Assembly (NCBI GenBank): GCA_950022655.1
Contig: OX465584.1
Location: forward strand, 47,970,723 to 48,034,722
Source: Alentia gelatinosa
Taxonomy: Eukaryota > Annelida > Polychaeta > Phyllodocida > Polynoidae
DNA length: 64,000 nt
Reading direction: 5' to 3'
In this document: positions 31,461 through 42,255 of the stretch, in pieces
How the letters are laid out: every line of letters starts with the position of its first letter
Position numbering within the stretch: the stretch's first letter is position 1
Made by a program: the position numbers and the translations under genes
Notes under the pieces: model-generated
Database searches by the model: none
The model's input: only the letters and a program-made list of their open reading frames with translations
What the model was told of the DNA's origin: nothing

Positions 31461-33428
31461 ATGTGGATGCCCGTATTTCTGCTATGCTTATACGCCCCCT
31501 TCCTCGACGCGGACCTGTTCTCGGACGATGGCGTGTTGGTCTACACGGACGGTCGTGCGCGTGCGGTCGCAGCCGCCTGGACTGTCGCCGTCACGATCCG
31601 ACCACCGTCCCCTCCCTGTGTAGATGACCTCGTGCACAACCTAACTGTCGCCATTGACGCTGTCGCGGACGTGATGGAGCCGAATCACATCCCCTACTGG
31701 CGCCGGCATTTGTCGCGTTTGCTAACCCGCTTGTCCGAACTACCCAGGGCAAGTCGGATAGTAACCGACGGCAGGCCGGAGGCCGGCCGACGGCGTCGGG
31801 GCCTGCTTAATATTGTGGGGTGGGCTGGAAAAGCTCTGTTCGGACTGGCGACTGACCGCGACGTCGCATCATTGCGAGGAGTCGCACGCGACACGCTGGT
31901 CCAGCAGCAGCAAATAGCCCACCACCTGGAGCAGATGGTATCGGTAGTAAACGCCACTCGTGGAGGCGTTCTACAGAATGCCGATAACATCGCCACAATA
32001 AATGAGCAGGCCGCCCGCGCGATCCACCTCGCGGAAGCCGGAGGTACGATCGCGGTCGGGGCCGACGAAAAGGTGAACAAGGTCTGGATGGCCCGGCAGA
32101 TCGAGCTGGGCCTACGGATCTTGGAGGAGACGGTGCGCCAACACGAGCTTCGACGAGTGCAATTCCATAATCAACGGATGGAGCTGGAGCGGGGCCAACT
32201 GACCGAGGACGTTCTCCCCCGAGAACACCTGCTCCAGGTCCTCCGCCGCCTCCGAGACGCCGGATACCACACCCTCCCGGCGATGTGGTACTACAACTAC
32301 GTGGACATCGACCCCATCTGGGAGGAGGGACGGGAGTTGATCTACCGTGTTGTTGTTCCCGGGCTCACGAGCGAGGCCTACCTGGTGTACAAGCTGCAGT
32401 ACTTCCCCGTGCAGCTGGACGCGTCCCACCTACGGACGGTCCAGGGTAGGCCCCGTTTGGCCGTGAGCTCGTCGTCCTCCACGTCCTTCGTCCCTGATGT
32501 CTGCGTAGGTCGGCAGCCACGAGTGTGCAGGCCTACGGTGGTGTATACCGAACGGTCCTGCGAGTCGGCACTCGTGCGCGGGACTAAGCCGACCTCGTGC
32601 AACATCGCCATCACCGCCCGGAACAACGCAACGACCGTAGTGTCGAGGCCCAAGGCCGGAGGCCGACAAGCTGTGGTAATAGCCTACCAGTCGACCTCCG
32701 TGCTACGCCTCTGCACCGGCCGCCCACCCGTGAACCTGCTCGTCAGCGGCCCCACCCTCGTCGACCTACCCCCAGGATGTTCGCTGGAGTCGCGTGGGTG
32801 GCGCCTACACGGCATCGCGGCTGGGCACCATACCCTCAATTTCCACTTCTGGCGCCCCCTTCAGCTTTCCCCCCTTAACATATCCTGGCCCCGCACCCTT
32901 CCTCCCACCTTCTCCGAACCACTCAAACTCCTCCCCCGCGTAGTCCTGTCCGTAATGGAAGTAGGCCGCCTACAGGGCTTACGCTCCCCGACCTCTATTT
33001 TATCCTCGGTCCCCTTTGTGTCCACCTCCTCTGTGACCCTGCTAATAGTCCTTATCCTCCTGACGGTCTGTTGCGTGCGATACAAAAAGCTTTGTTGTAT
33101 CCCCGTCACTCGCTGGTGTTGTAGGTTGATCTGCGTGCGGAGTCCGCCGAGGTCGGCTGAAGAGGACCGCCCACGCGAGGAGATCAGCCTACAGAGCCTA
33201 CAGGCAGCACCAGCATCCCCCTTTCTGTCCCTCCCTGCCCCCACCATCGTGAGCGAAGATCCCCCCACTGAACCCTCCCCCCAATCCCTACCCGTAATCC
33301 CTATACGATCAGAAACCTCGACCGCCCCCATACCCCCTCTCCGCTTACGCCCAACCCTGGAGCGGTTAGCAGGTTCCTTCGCGGACTTACGCCCCCAAGA
33401 TATATATCCCCGGCTTCCCCCCGTGTAA
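31461..33428 (+). CDS. env: Envelope glycoprotein, F-type (errantivirus/baculovirus-like)
   Basis: 655 residues. Signal peptide at about 1-17. Candidate N-glycosylation sites include N60 (NLT) and N164 (NAT). A tetra-arginine furin-like site at 110-113 is followed by G114, then a hydrophobic glycine-containing segment ending in a D-R-D motif near 134. This arrangement is typical of the baculovirus F and errantivirus Env family, where cleavage frees a fusion peptide. A heptad-like helical region at about 135-250 fits a fusion-protein core. One membrane helix at about 518-538 precedes a Cys-rich juxtamembrane stretch and a tail of about 117 residues, long for such proteins. Env starts 216 bp after pol ends, so a spliced mRNA is expected; I did not locate splice sites. 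The frame is intact. Membrane-fusion function is inferred from architecture. Confidence 0.85.
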   Translation: MWMPVFLLCLYAPFLDADLFSDDGVLVYTDGRARAVAAAWTVAVTIRPPSPPCVDDLVHNLTVAIDAVADVMEPNHIPYWRRHLSRLLTRLSELPRASRIVTDGRPEAGRRRRGLLNIVGWAGKALFGLATDRDVASLRGVARDTLVQQQQIAHHLEQMVSVVNATRGGVLQNADNIATINEQAARAIHLAEAGGTIAVGADEKVNKVWMARQIELGLRILEETVRQHELRRVQFHNQRMELERGQLTEDVLPREHLLQVLRRLRDAGYHTLPAMWYYNYVDIDPIWEEGRELIYRVVVPGLTSEAYLVYKLQYFPVQLDASHLRTVQGRPRLAVSSSSSTSFVPDVCVGRQPRVCRPTVVYTERSCESALVRGTKPTSCNIAITARNNATTVVSRPKAGGRQAVVIAYQSTSVLRLCTGRPPVNLLVSGPTLVDLPPGCSLESRGWRLHGIAAGHHTLNFHFWRPLQLSPLNISWPRTLPPTFSEPLKLLPRVVLSVMEVGRLQGLRSPTSILSSVPFVSTSSVTLLIVLILLTVCCVRYKKLCCIPVTRWCCRLICVRSPPRSAEEDRPREEISLQSLQAAPASPFLSLPAPTIVSEDPPTEPSPQSLPVIPIRSETSTAPIPPLRLRPTLERLAGSFADLRPQDIYPRLPPV

Positions 33429-36387
33429 AACCTTTTTTTTTATGAATGACACGTTGACGATAAGGAATTGACCTCCGATTGTGACCAATTGATGAATGAA
33501 TAGGATCGATTGCGTGGTGAAACCCGTGGGGTGCTTGCAGCCTCGCTGAGACCCACGGGGTTTTAGTGTTGCTCGGCCATCGGTAAGGGCCTTGGTTATT
33601 CGAAGTGACCTTGGCCCTGTGTTTGGCGGTCAAAGGCTGGCCTTAAAGGCCTTATCGCCAGCCCCTTCGCCCCAGACCCTTTGGCCGAAGGATGATTATG
33701 TGGAGAAACGACGATTTTGAAGAGGCACGAGGAGCACGAGAGGTCCGCGGCCTAGCTCAGCCTAAATCGTCGGTGTGTGTTTTGTCTAAATATCGTGTGT
33801 GTACGATATCGTTTTGTGTTTTTATCGTTTATCGTAGGAACGATTTTTAAGGGCCTATACGCCCAGGGAGGAGTCCATGATGGGGCCTGCCCTACTAGTC
33901 TGAAAACAATTTTTTTTTTACATATATCAAACATGTTACTTACCGTGCTTTGCCGCGCTAATCTTTCTTCTTGGGTGGGCACGCCGAGAGTGGTTGAGTT
34001 ATTTTTAGAGTAATTTGAGTATTGCAAAAATTTAGAGTGTTGGGGGAGTGAAGTACGTATGATGCCTACGTATCCCCTGGCACCGGTTGAAATTTTTGGC
34101 AATTTTTCTGGAAAGAACCACTCTCAGCTGCTTCACAACCCCCTATTTTTAATAACCACGCTGCACAAGTCTTATATACTTAAGGTGGCCACGCGGCACG
34201 ACTATATGTCTGGGTTGTTCCTATACATAACGTGGCCACGCAGCAAGATATTATATTCTTTTTTCAATTTACAATGTATATCTATGACACCTATTTATTT
34301 ATATTGACGAGCTCCTGCCTATATATAATATGCTATGCTTTATATTTTATAAGGAACCGACCATGCTACAATCACAGCCCTGCGCTAAGTACTTCTTAAT
34401 TCTAAAATGATTCTCTTAATTAATGTCGGTTCCTTAGTCTATTGGCCAGAATTTTTTAATATTATTATGTAATTTCAAATATTAATTTATGTCCTTTTGG
34501 AATAGCCCAACGAGGCGACATGGTTAGTATCAAGGTGGATCTGAGACAGGTAGAAATGTTAGTTACAAACCAAAAATTTAAGAAATTAAAATCATCTAGT
34601 GCATACCAGCCGCGTGCGAATAGTAAGTATTACCCAGAAATTACAGAAAAATTTAAGTAAATAACGAGAAATATCGTTTATATTGATTTCTAGACACTAA
34701 ATTAGGCGACGAGTAGTGATACAGTGAGTTACTATCGGTTAGGTATGCAATAGCTGGAGATGGGCCGATGTGTTAGGCCGCTGAAAATTTCTATAAATCG
34801 GGGTTAATCGGGAGGGCTCTACGATTTATTTGTTTAGGCCACAGTGTTATCTCACCACTCCTCGGTAACTTGAGTAGACTTGGGTAGGGATGAAGACTGT
34901 ATAGCGAACGTCAGGTGGGTAGCGAGTGGCGCGGACTGGATCCCCCGTAGTCACCAGAAGCCGGGCGCTAGCTGCAGTCGTTGAGTAGAGAATGGCGATG
35001 TCCAGGCCTTAACGTATTGCTCAGATCCACGCTGAAAACGCCAATATTATGTTTTATCACCATGTACATATATGTTTATAATACGGCCACAAGCATATTT
35101 TCTACAATCTTTATCAAGATTACGGGAGCTCGTCCTTTTTGTGTCATTTACCGCCTTATCAATTTTTATCGTAAGATTTACCGTCCTCAGCGGCGACAAA
35201 ATTGTCTATTTTATATCGGGAGCACCCCGCTGCTACTTATATGTCATGCCTTTCACGGCGATATTATCTTCTTTTTTTTAGTACTATCAAAATGGCTGCC
35301 AGGATGTGCGCTGGTGAAGAGCCTGAGATGTGTAAAATTGTTTGAATTACCGTTTTTATTGAGGAAAACGTGTAATCTACGTGTCAACTGAGTACGTGTG
35401 ACTCACATCTATTTTTCTGTAACCCTTTTATGACCTGATTGTGACATGACGGGCTCCGATCCTCCCGCGAAGTGCTTCGCGTGGGCGACGGTCTCGGGCT
35501 GGCGCCTACGCTCAGACCGCCAGCTGTCGCACTTCGGTAGCCCGGGACGCGGAGTTCCGTCGCAGTCGACCTGTCATCAACGAACAATGTGTGTTCTGCA
35601 CTTGACAGGCCGATCCTACGTGTATATACCTCTACAAGAGTAACAATCGTATCAATCGTGCTAAAGTGTGTTTTAGCGCGATTGACTCCACCCCTACGAT
35701 TGGCGAGCGAGTCAACCAAGAGACACTGACGCCGAAGACCGCTCGCCATACACTGTGAGATCCCTGTGATCTACCCTTTTTACATTCATACCAACATCCT
35801 GAAGCAACAGGATACAGACACTCGTATCCCAGCTTTATATCAAAATGGACTATGCATTTATATTTTATAAAGACATTCGCTGGCCATTTTCTACACTCGC
35901 GACTGGTTGTACAGCCGAGTACCTATAACCCGGACACGGTCGGAGCTCTGACGCCGAGCGGGCCGCAGTGACATTTTTTCAAAATATAACCTGTATTTCT
36001 GTTATCATCTCTGTTACTCTTTACCCGTGTGATCTATATGTGTTAATGGTTGAACCTACTTTGTTTGAAGACCTGATGGCCGCCATTGTTTGCGTAAGAC
36101 CCGTTTGTTTAGCACGCCGAGATGCGGGCGCTGCCATTTTTGTTGTTTCTGGGTGGTGACCGGAAGTTGGGAGTTGCTGCCTTTTCATTGGTCGAGAGAT
36201 CGTGAGCGCGCGCTGGTGGCGCCTCCGCGTTCGCTCGACGAACTAACCGTTCCCGCGCTGGTCTCAGCAGCCGCACGACTGCTCTGAGACGGAGCAAGGC
36301 GGTTAGGTTGGTTTTAGCGACTGCACAATCTTTTTTCTTTTCTTTTAAAGTTCTCCGTTGCTCTTCGAACTCAGAGTGAGGGACGTT
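33429..36387 (+). other. Long non-coding region between env and 3' LTR
   Basis: 2.96 kb, unusually long for a gypsy element. 33520-33563 forms a bulged hairpin (aaacccgtggg against cccacggggttt). 33580-33690 is a GC-rich block with several ggcc-type self-complementary segments. 34185-34244 carries two copies of gtggccacgcrgca. 35467-35482 has the perfect CGCGAAG/CTTCGCG stem and 36261-36290 another stem (gtctcagcag / ctgctctgagac). The middle is AT-rich like host DNA. Small open frames here have no recognisable domain. It could hold RNA-export, promoter or captured host sequence. Confidence 0.6.
36373..36383 (+). promoter_or_regulatory. Candidate polypurine tract
   Basis: AGAGTGAGGGA lies four bases before the 3' LTR, where plus-strand synthesis would be primed. 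It is short and interrupted by T, so the call is weak. Confidence 0.35.
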
Positions 36388-36856
36388 TGTAAAGATCTGC
36401 AGTCGATAATTCTAACTTTGTGGTATTTTTGCGTTGAAAAAGCAGCAGTATTAATTATAATATATATATTCAATCTATTCTAAATTCTTTCCTCCGAATC
36501 CAAGATGGCCGACACTGGCCAGGCTAATTGGTCCTTCCTGCTGTAGCTATAATCCCCCCTTTGAACCCGGCTTTGGCCGGCGGTTGTTTGTTAACCCAAC
36601 TTCCTGGAGATGCGGGCGCGCTCGTTGTTACAAAGGTGACGCTAACTGGCGCCTAACACGACCGCCCGTATAAGCGTCCCCCACCTGGAGACAAAGGCGC
36701 TTCGATGATATATAAACCCGGGGCCCAGAATAAAGAGCATTCAGTCTTACCTGGATTCTGCTACCTACAACATCTATGCGTTGACTCCAAACCTTATTTA
36801 ACGTATATCGACCGCTAGGGACAGAACCACTAATGGTATAGCCTAGGAACTTTACA
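36388..36856 (+). repeat. 3' LTR (469 bp)
   Basis: Same TGTAAAG/CTTTACA ends as the 5' LTR, with no mismatch found by eye. The poly(A) signal AATAAA is at 36729-36734. Followed by agat, the right target duplication. Confidence 0.95.
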
Positions 36857-36867
36857 AGATGTTTGTC

Positions 36868-36963
36868 CAAATGTGTTGAATAAAGTTGATATACATCGTC
36901 CCTGGGTCTCGTTGGCTTACAGAAAAGGGTCTTCATGTATGAGCCTGAACTATTCAACAGGCC
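36868..36963. repeat. Dispersed repeat related to 15157 and 56458
   Basis: gttgaataaagttg, then catcgtccctgggtctcgtt and acagaaaagggtctt, match the inverted copy at 56458-56550 and the foldback at 15157-15258. The provirus sits 11 bp to its left. Confidence 0.6.
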
Positions 36964-37140
36964 ACTGCATCAGAATATCCCATTGATCTTCACAGTAGAC
37001 TTCAAATTAATCTCTGTATATGTAATTTTTTTCTACAAATGATATTCTAAAAGAATTCTTTAAAAAAATCGAATCTTTCCATCTCTTCAGAATCAACTTA
37101 AGACCATGAGAATTGACCCAGATTAATGTATCTCACTTTT

Positions 37141-37330
37141 AATCCGAGAGACTTGGTGCATTGCTACAGCTTCGTACCAATGGTAGTGCATCGGTGCGCA
37201 CTGTAGGTGCACTGTAGTATTGCGATCTACTGCTACGATCAAAGCTGACTTTCCAACACAAAATCAATTTTGCATCGCATCGGGAGGTGCATCGTAAGGC
37301 CTGTCATAGTGCATCGGGAACTCATATCGG
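37141..37330. repeat. MITE remnant with CGGGAGGTGCATCGTA motif
   Basis: Carries catcgggaggtgcatcgtaa and ctactgctacgatc blocks seen in the GGCCCGGCGTCC family at 1619. The ends are degraded. Confidence 0.45.
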
Positions 37331-37364
37331 TGGCTTTAGGGGAAATCGATTCACCAGCTGGTTT

Positions 37365-37610
37365 AAGACACAGAATTCAAGCAACTCGTTTTGGTCAAAG
37401 AAGTCACTCTCAAACTCGTTTGAATGCTATGTGATATTCACTCGGCCATCGCCTCGTTCATCTCACACAGCATCAAACTCGTGGAGAACGACGACTTTTA
37501 CCAAAACTTGTTGGTTTCTTCTTTATAACGACTCTTCTGTTTTCTTTTTTTCCTTTTCCAGCCTGTAATGACGTACACTGCTGGGCATCCCTGTGTACGT
37601 CATTGGTGTC
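37365..37610. repeat. Dispersed repeat ending in a TGACGTAC palindrome
   Basis: The first part (caactcgttttggtcaaaga) is related to 12930-13170. The tail (ccttttccagcctgtaatga, then the palindrome AATGACGTACAC/GTGTACGTCATT at 37567-37604) is shared with 24815-24890. The combination suggests one repeat of about 250 bp with a structured end. Confidence 0.6.
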
Positions 37611-39057
37611 TTTTCGAAGATGATATGCGACATAATCAATCTTCTGTTATGACACCGATACCTTGGGCTCTTGATAGATTTAAGAGAACATATAGAAACT
37701 CGATTACTCATCAAATTGCGTGGATCTAAAAGGCAATGGTAGGCTGGACCATACGAAACAGGAAGGCAGTCAGCCGTCCCTTGGCCAGCTAAGTGCCTTA
37801 TGGAGCTAAAAGCCGTCAATATATGTGATCAGTCACGCTGTCGTGGCTGGGAATGTAAGGCACGGGAATTCCCCATGGATGACGTAACGTGTGACGTCAC
37901 AGCTGGGGGTACCCCTCAATGGAGAGTGATGGTAAAAGGTGTGGCAGACGACAGAGTCTGGTTCAGTCAGAGAAGTGAACTACGGTCCATTTAAAGGCAT
38001 ATCCTACAATTCACAGTGGTGCCACCTGGTGACTTTTCAATATTGCCAATTATCAGTTAAAACTGGGTCCTTGGGATTTATTCTACTGCCAAATGCTATA
38101 TATGATCAATCCTAAACCTACATAGGTAATGTAGTGAAAAATAATAATTCTCTCAAGAACAAGGAAGGTGACCTATGAAGTTTAAAACTGAAATGTGTTA
38201 TATTATACATTGACTATATTCTCTGAAAGTCTTCAGAGATTGCCATAGTGCACTACGCGCTTGTCTGAAATTGTGTTATCCTGTGTAGTCTTAATGACTA
38301 ACATTGTATAGAGTCTTAACAATTAACATTGTATAGAGATGGTGGAAACACATGAATGTTGGTAGCAGAATGTAAAACAGAGGGAAGCTTCTAGAGCGCC
38401 CGTCTGTATAAAGGTATGACTGGTCACATGATCAGGTGATGTAAGCAGCGGAGGAGTACACCTTTGCTGCAGCTGACAGAAGCAGCACTGTGGTACGATG
38501 AGTAAGAGCTAGCTGAGCAAAAGACTTGCTCCCACTGGAGTAAGCTTAGGCGCCGGAGGCTTCATCCATTGAGAAGTGAAGTCGCCTACTATAGACATTC
38601 AATGTGTGGACTCTCGGTGCTGTGAGTTGCCTACAGACCAACGTGAGAGTGACTGGCTCTCAGTTGAGAGAACACAGAATGTGTGGACTGAGTCTTTAAC
38701 ATACAATCCAGGAGCACTAGGATACACGACTCTATTCAGCAAAACAGGAACTGAAGCAAACAACTACAAGAACAATATGCTTTAGGAAAGACTGAAGGAA
38801 ACAAAACATTTTTGGACATTAAGCTAAAAGTTTATTATACAGTTGGTACAACATAGTCGACGAGACTATAACATCGCATTGGATAATACTGCCTGTAATT
38901 GTATAACACAGATTGCTCTCAGGAGATAAAAGTGATTAACTCGATTTGCAGTGTTTGCCTTTCCTCCTCTCAGGTCATCGAGATGTGAGGTCACCGTGTC
39001 TCGGTGACTCTGCTAAGCAAGTAGTTCTACCCCCTGGTGTGTCTCCAGCTTAAGAGC
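37611..39057. other. Gene-free spacer
   Basis: No gene recognised. 37877-37900 has tgacgtaacg and tgacgtcaca, CRE-like words. 38296-38337 shows a short near-duplication of aacattgtatagag. Confidence 0.4.
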
Positions 39058-39302
39058 TAAGCCTGGCATCTACCTACTACGATAGAAATTTAGACCTACT
39101 GATATGGCACCGTTACAAAAAGCAAATATTGGAGACATATGTCTAGACATGTCAATCCACCAGGGACCGTGATTTTTGGTGCCTAATCGCAGAAACGTGG
39201 TCAACTTCCCCGATATGAGGTGACCTTCCAATGCGATTTTGATCTTTTATTGGGAGGTGTATCGTAGACCATATCGGAGCCATATCATAGCAGGTGGACT
39301 CC
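39058..39302. repeat. Degenerate MITE, GGCCCGGCGTCC family
   Basis: Left end ctaagcctggcatctaccta and right end catatcatagcaggtggact, then cc, are decayed versions of the 1619-1906 termini. The interior (gtctagacatg.caatccacca, cgcagaaacgtggtcaact) is collinear with 1731-1800. Confidence 0.75.
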
Positions 39303-41093
39303 AAAAATCGGGGCAGTTATCGTCGGTCAATGGAAACTGGCTTTTATTGACATCAAGATATCGGGACTGCGTGAGTTGGCAGATCAATGAGGCCAGTCGC
39401 CATCCCTCTGCACTGAGTAATCCACTCAGGCAGAGCGTCACGGCCATTGGGCACCACGCCGACCGTGACTCTACTCATTACGTAATGCCCCTTGTGGGTG
39501 TGTAGATTTATGACGTCAGGAAAGCCACTCTGACCAATATGACGTCTGTATGACGTCATGGAAGTCAATGATGCGTCACGAGGCGAAATATATGCAGACA
39601 TGTTTAGTGGCCCTGAATACCATCTATTCCTCGATGTATCCGACCAAAATATCAAGGAACAGATGGAATTCAGGTATGTTCACTTTGTTGTCTCGTGATC
39701 ACAAACCCCGTACGTCACGGTGTGACGTAGGACCATAAATACAACATGGTATGTATAGGAGATACTGACATATGATCATAGTGTGGATTCAAAAGGAAAA
39801 CGAACCGTTTTGACGGCGTAGTGCCAGGACTGTGTTTTCATTGATGCCCGGATGTAACAGCGCCATCGATGTTGTATCTGATAACAGTATGGTTTTGACA
39901 TTGTTATAAAGCTGATTGATTGACAGCACCAATATGGCAATGGCTGTACAGTGAAATGTGTTTTCCAATCAAATAACAAGTAAAAAGAAAAATACGTGCA
40001 GGAAAAATAACAAACAAAATCCACAAAACTTGCCGATTTAGATTGGAGGTTGTTGGTTCCACGAGATACAAAACTTCAATAACATAAAATGAATGTACAT
40101 TGATAGCTTACATGAAATAATTATGGAAATGGGAGAGAGGAAGTTGTACCTGACTAGCTGCCATTTGGAGTGCAGTACACCATGTTTGTTTGATGAGCGA
40201 TGTCATAGAGAATCTAAATTTACTTCTTTTTGACGGTTTGGATTCAGCGACCTCTACACATGTATGTGAATTGACCTCTTCCGTTGAACACATCTAAGTG
40301 ATGACAGGTATTTGCTATGTACATAAATATATCCTACATTATTGTTATTCAAATATGTTGATCTGACACACTGGCTTCGGAAAGTTATGTCCTACAGCTT
40401 CCAGTGGTGATATCTGAGTGATTTCTAAACATTGACAACTAAAGGTTCAAAGATAGGGTTTTGCTATGGGGAATGCAACTTTCTAGAATATCTTTATTAT
40501 AATATTATAGAATGATCAAAATAACAATAATGTTAGATTTTAAAAGGTATCATAAGCACCCCATTTTTCAATTTACTGATGTGTTCTGCAACACTTCATA
40601 TTCCGAGAACATCATGTTTACCTTCTAGGAAAATGAAGTGGAATTCACATTTGATCGGTAGTAGTTTACTGAGTCCCCATACATTCTCAATGGGGACATT
40701 GTATACAATGGATAATATTATGCATACTGCACCTCTAGCAGGAGGCAATATTTCATAGAAGTCTGTGCACAGGCATATAGAAATGTGTATTTATATATAC
40801 CAATCACGTTCCCAAATGAATGCGGAACAGGGTAGAAGTGTGTCAGTGGCAACATCCTTTACGTCCGTATTTACATACCACCGTTAAAAAATACAGAATC
40901 CTCTCCCAGGATAAACTAAAACACCTATCATAACTATCTCTCTCAATTATACTCTGTCTATATTTCCTATTTCCTCTCAGGATTTTCTAAACAAAGTTAT
41001 GAAGTCTGAGAAATATGTATATGCCTCAACTCCCACTCTCAGTTACAGTGAATATGCTGCTGTTTTTTTTTATTTGGTTTAATTTGGTTTATT

Positions 41094-41096
<3 letters not shown>
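39303..41096. other. Gene-free spacer
   Basis: Contains tttattgacatcaaga near 39345, a word also present in the 48778 and 51726 repeat copies. Several TGACGT words lie between 39510 and 39730. No gene is supported. Confidence 0.4.

Positions 41097-41174
<78 letters not shown>
41097..41174. repeat. (CT)39 microsatellite
   Basis: Uninterrupted 78-bp CT tract. Confidence 0.98.
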
Positions 41175-41178
<4 letters not shown>

Positions 41179-41969
41179 TTTTCCTAGAGAATTAGTTTTT
41201 TCTGACCTTACATGATAAAGTAAGAATAATTCTACTGACACATCAAATGATGCTACCTATAGTATAACGACTAAAATAGAGACGGGGGGAGTGTTTGCGG
41301 ATGAGAAAATGAGATGAGTAATGTCAAGTTGGGTCTACGGGCATCTGTGATAATGAAACACCTGAAATGATAAAGTTCTTCTTTTACAAAGATCCACCAA
41401 ATTATTCTTTCCTAAAACCAGTGTGTGTGCAGTGGTACAACATGTATAGCAATGGTAAAAAGGTACAACAACGGTTATATAGAAATAATTTTACTAGCTT
41501 CAGATAATTTGAACTCATTTAGAATAATCAGCTGCCACATTGAATAAAATCTCTGGAACCTATCTTGTAAATTAGGGAATAACAAATCGAAGTGACTACG
41601 CAATATGGGTCATTGAATGGTGGTTTATATAAACGTGATAAAATTATGGCAGAAATAATAGGCCACGATGATAAGTTACTCTTCGATGGTTGATTCATAC
41701 AAACTACAGGAATTCTGATGACGACAATGAGAGTGTGAGTTACATTCATAGGATGTGATTTATTATTCGTGGTTCAGTTTGAGGACACGTTTCGTATTTC
41801 CGGGTCACCATTCTGTTTAGGACGGAGGACATGAATGAGAATGCTTGGGAATGGAACTGGAGCATATGACATTTGAACTGCTCAGAGAAGATCCTTCTAT
41901 CTGATCCATTCCCCCTACATAGCATAGTCAGGGTAGATTCATCATATATGCTTAGGTCAACATGACACT
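41175..41969. other. Gene-free AT-rich spacer
   Basis: Nothing recognised. Confidence 0.45.
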
Positions 41970-42118
41970 TTATCCTACCCCTAATATAAAATCCCATAGG
42001 CTGAACATTGAGTTTCCGTATGCCACGCTGACTGGCATACAAAGTTTTATATGCCACTAGGGGCATACGGAATTGTTATCACGTAATATTTCAAAATCGA
42101 GGAGACGGGGTAGGATAA
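41970..42118. repeat. MITE, TTATCCTACCCC family, copy 2
   Basis: Perfect 12-bp inverted ends. Sub-terminal ccataggctgaacat matches the other copies in reverse orientation. The middle (gtatgccac, gcatacgga) forms its own inner inverted repeat. Confidence 0.75.
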
Positions 42119-42134
42119 AATCAAAACTTGATTC

Positions 42135-42255
42135 GTTTTAATCTTGGCCACCGCATGCCAATCCTGGAGTTTTGGCTCCGGACTACACACGGCTTCGCCT
42201 CATGAAGTCACTATGCCAAACTCCAGTTGTGGCATATGGTGACCAAGATTAAAAC
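42135..42255. repeat. Foldback element, GTTTTAATCTTGG arms
   Basis: gttttaatcttggccacc and ggtgaccaagattaaaac are near-perfect inverse partners, and pairing continues inward (gcatgccaatcctggagttt against aaactccagttgtggcat). It starts 17 bp after the preceding MITE. Confidence 0.75.

Larger units (their letters stand above)
25188..36856 (+). mobile_element. Complete env-bearing Ty3/gypsy endogenous retrovirus (Metaviridae)
   Basis: 11,669-bp provirus: 5' LTR, primer binding site, leader, gag, pol, env, long untranslated region, 3' LTR. It is flanked by AGAT at 25184-25187 and 36857-36860, a 4-bp target duplication. The LTRs appear identical at every position I compared, so the insertion is recent. 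Pol order is protease, RT, RNase H, integrase, which places it in the Ty3/gypsy group. A third frame encodes a class I-like fusion glycoprotein resembling errantivirus and baculovirus F proteins. No stop or frameshift disrupts any frame other than the programmed gag-pol shift. The GC-rich ORFs contrast with AT-rich host DNA. Confidence 0.95.

Noticed and set aside
34981..35391. 136-codon frame after env as an accessory viral gene
   Set aside because: AT-rich, no signal, domain or plausible start context; probably chance.
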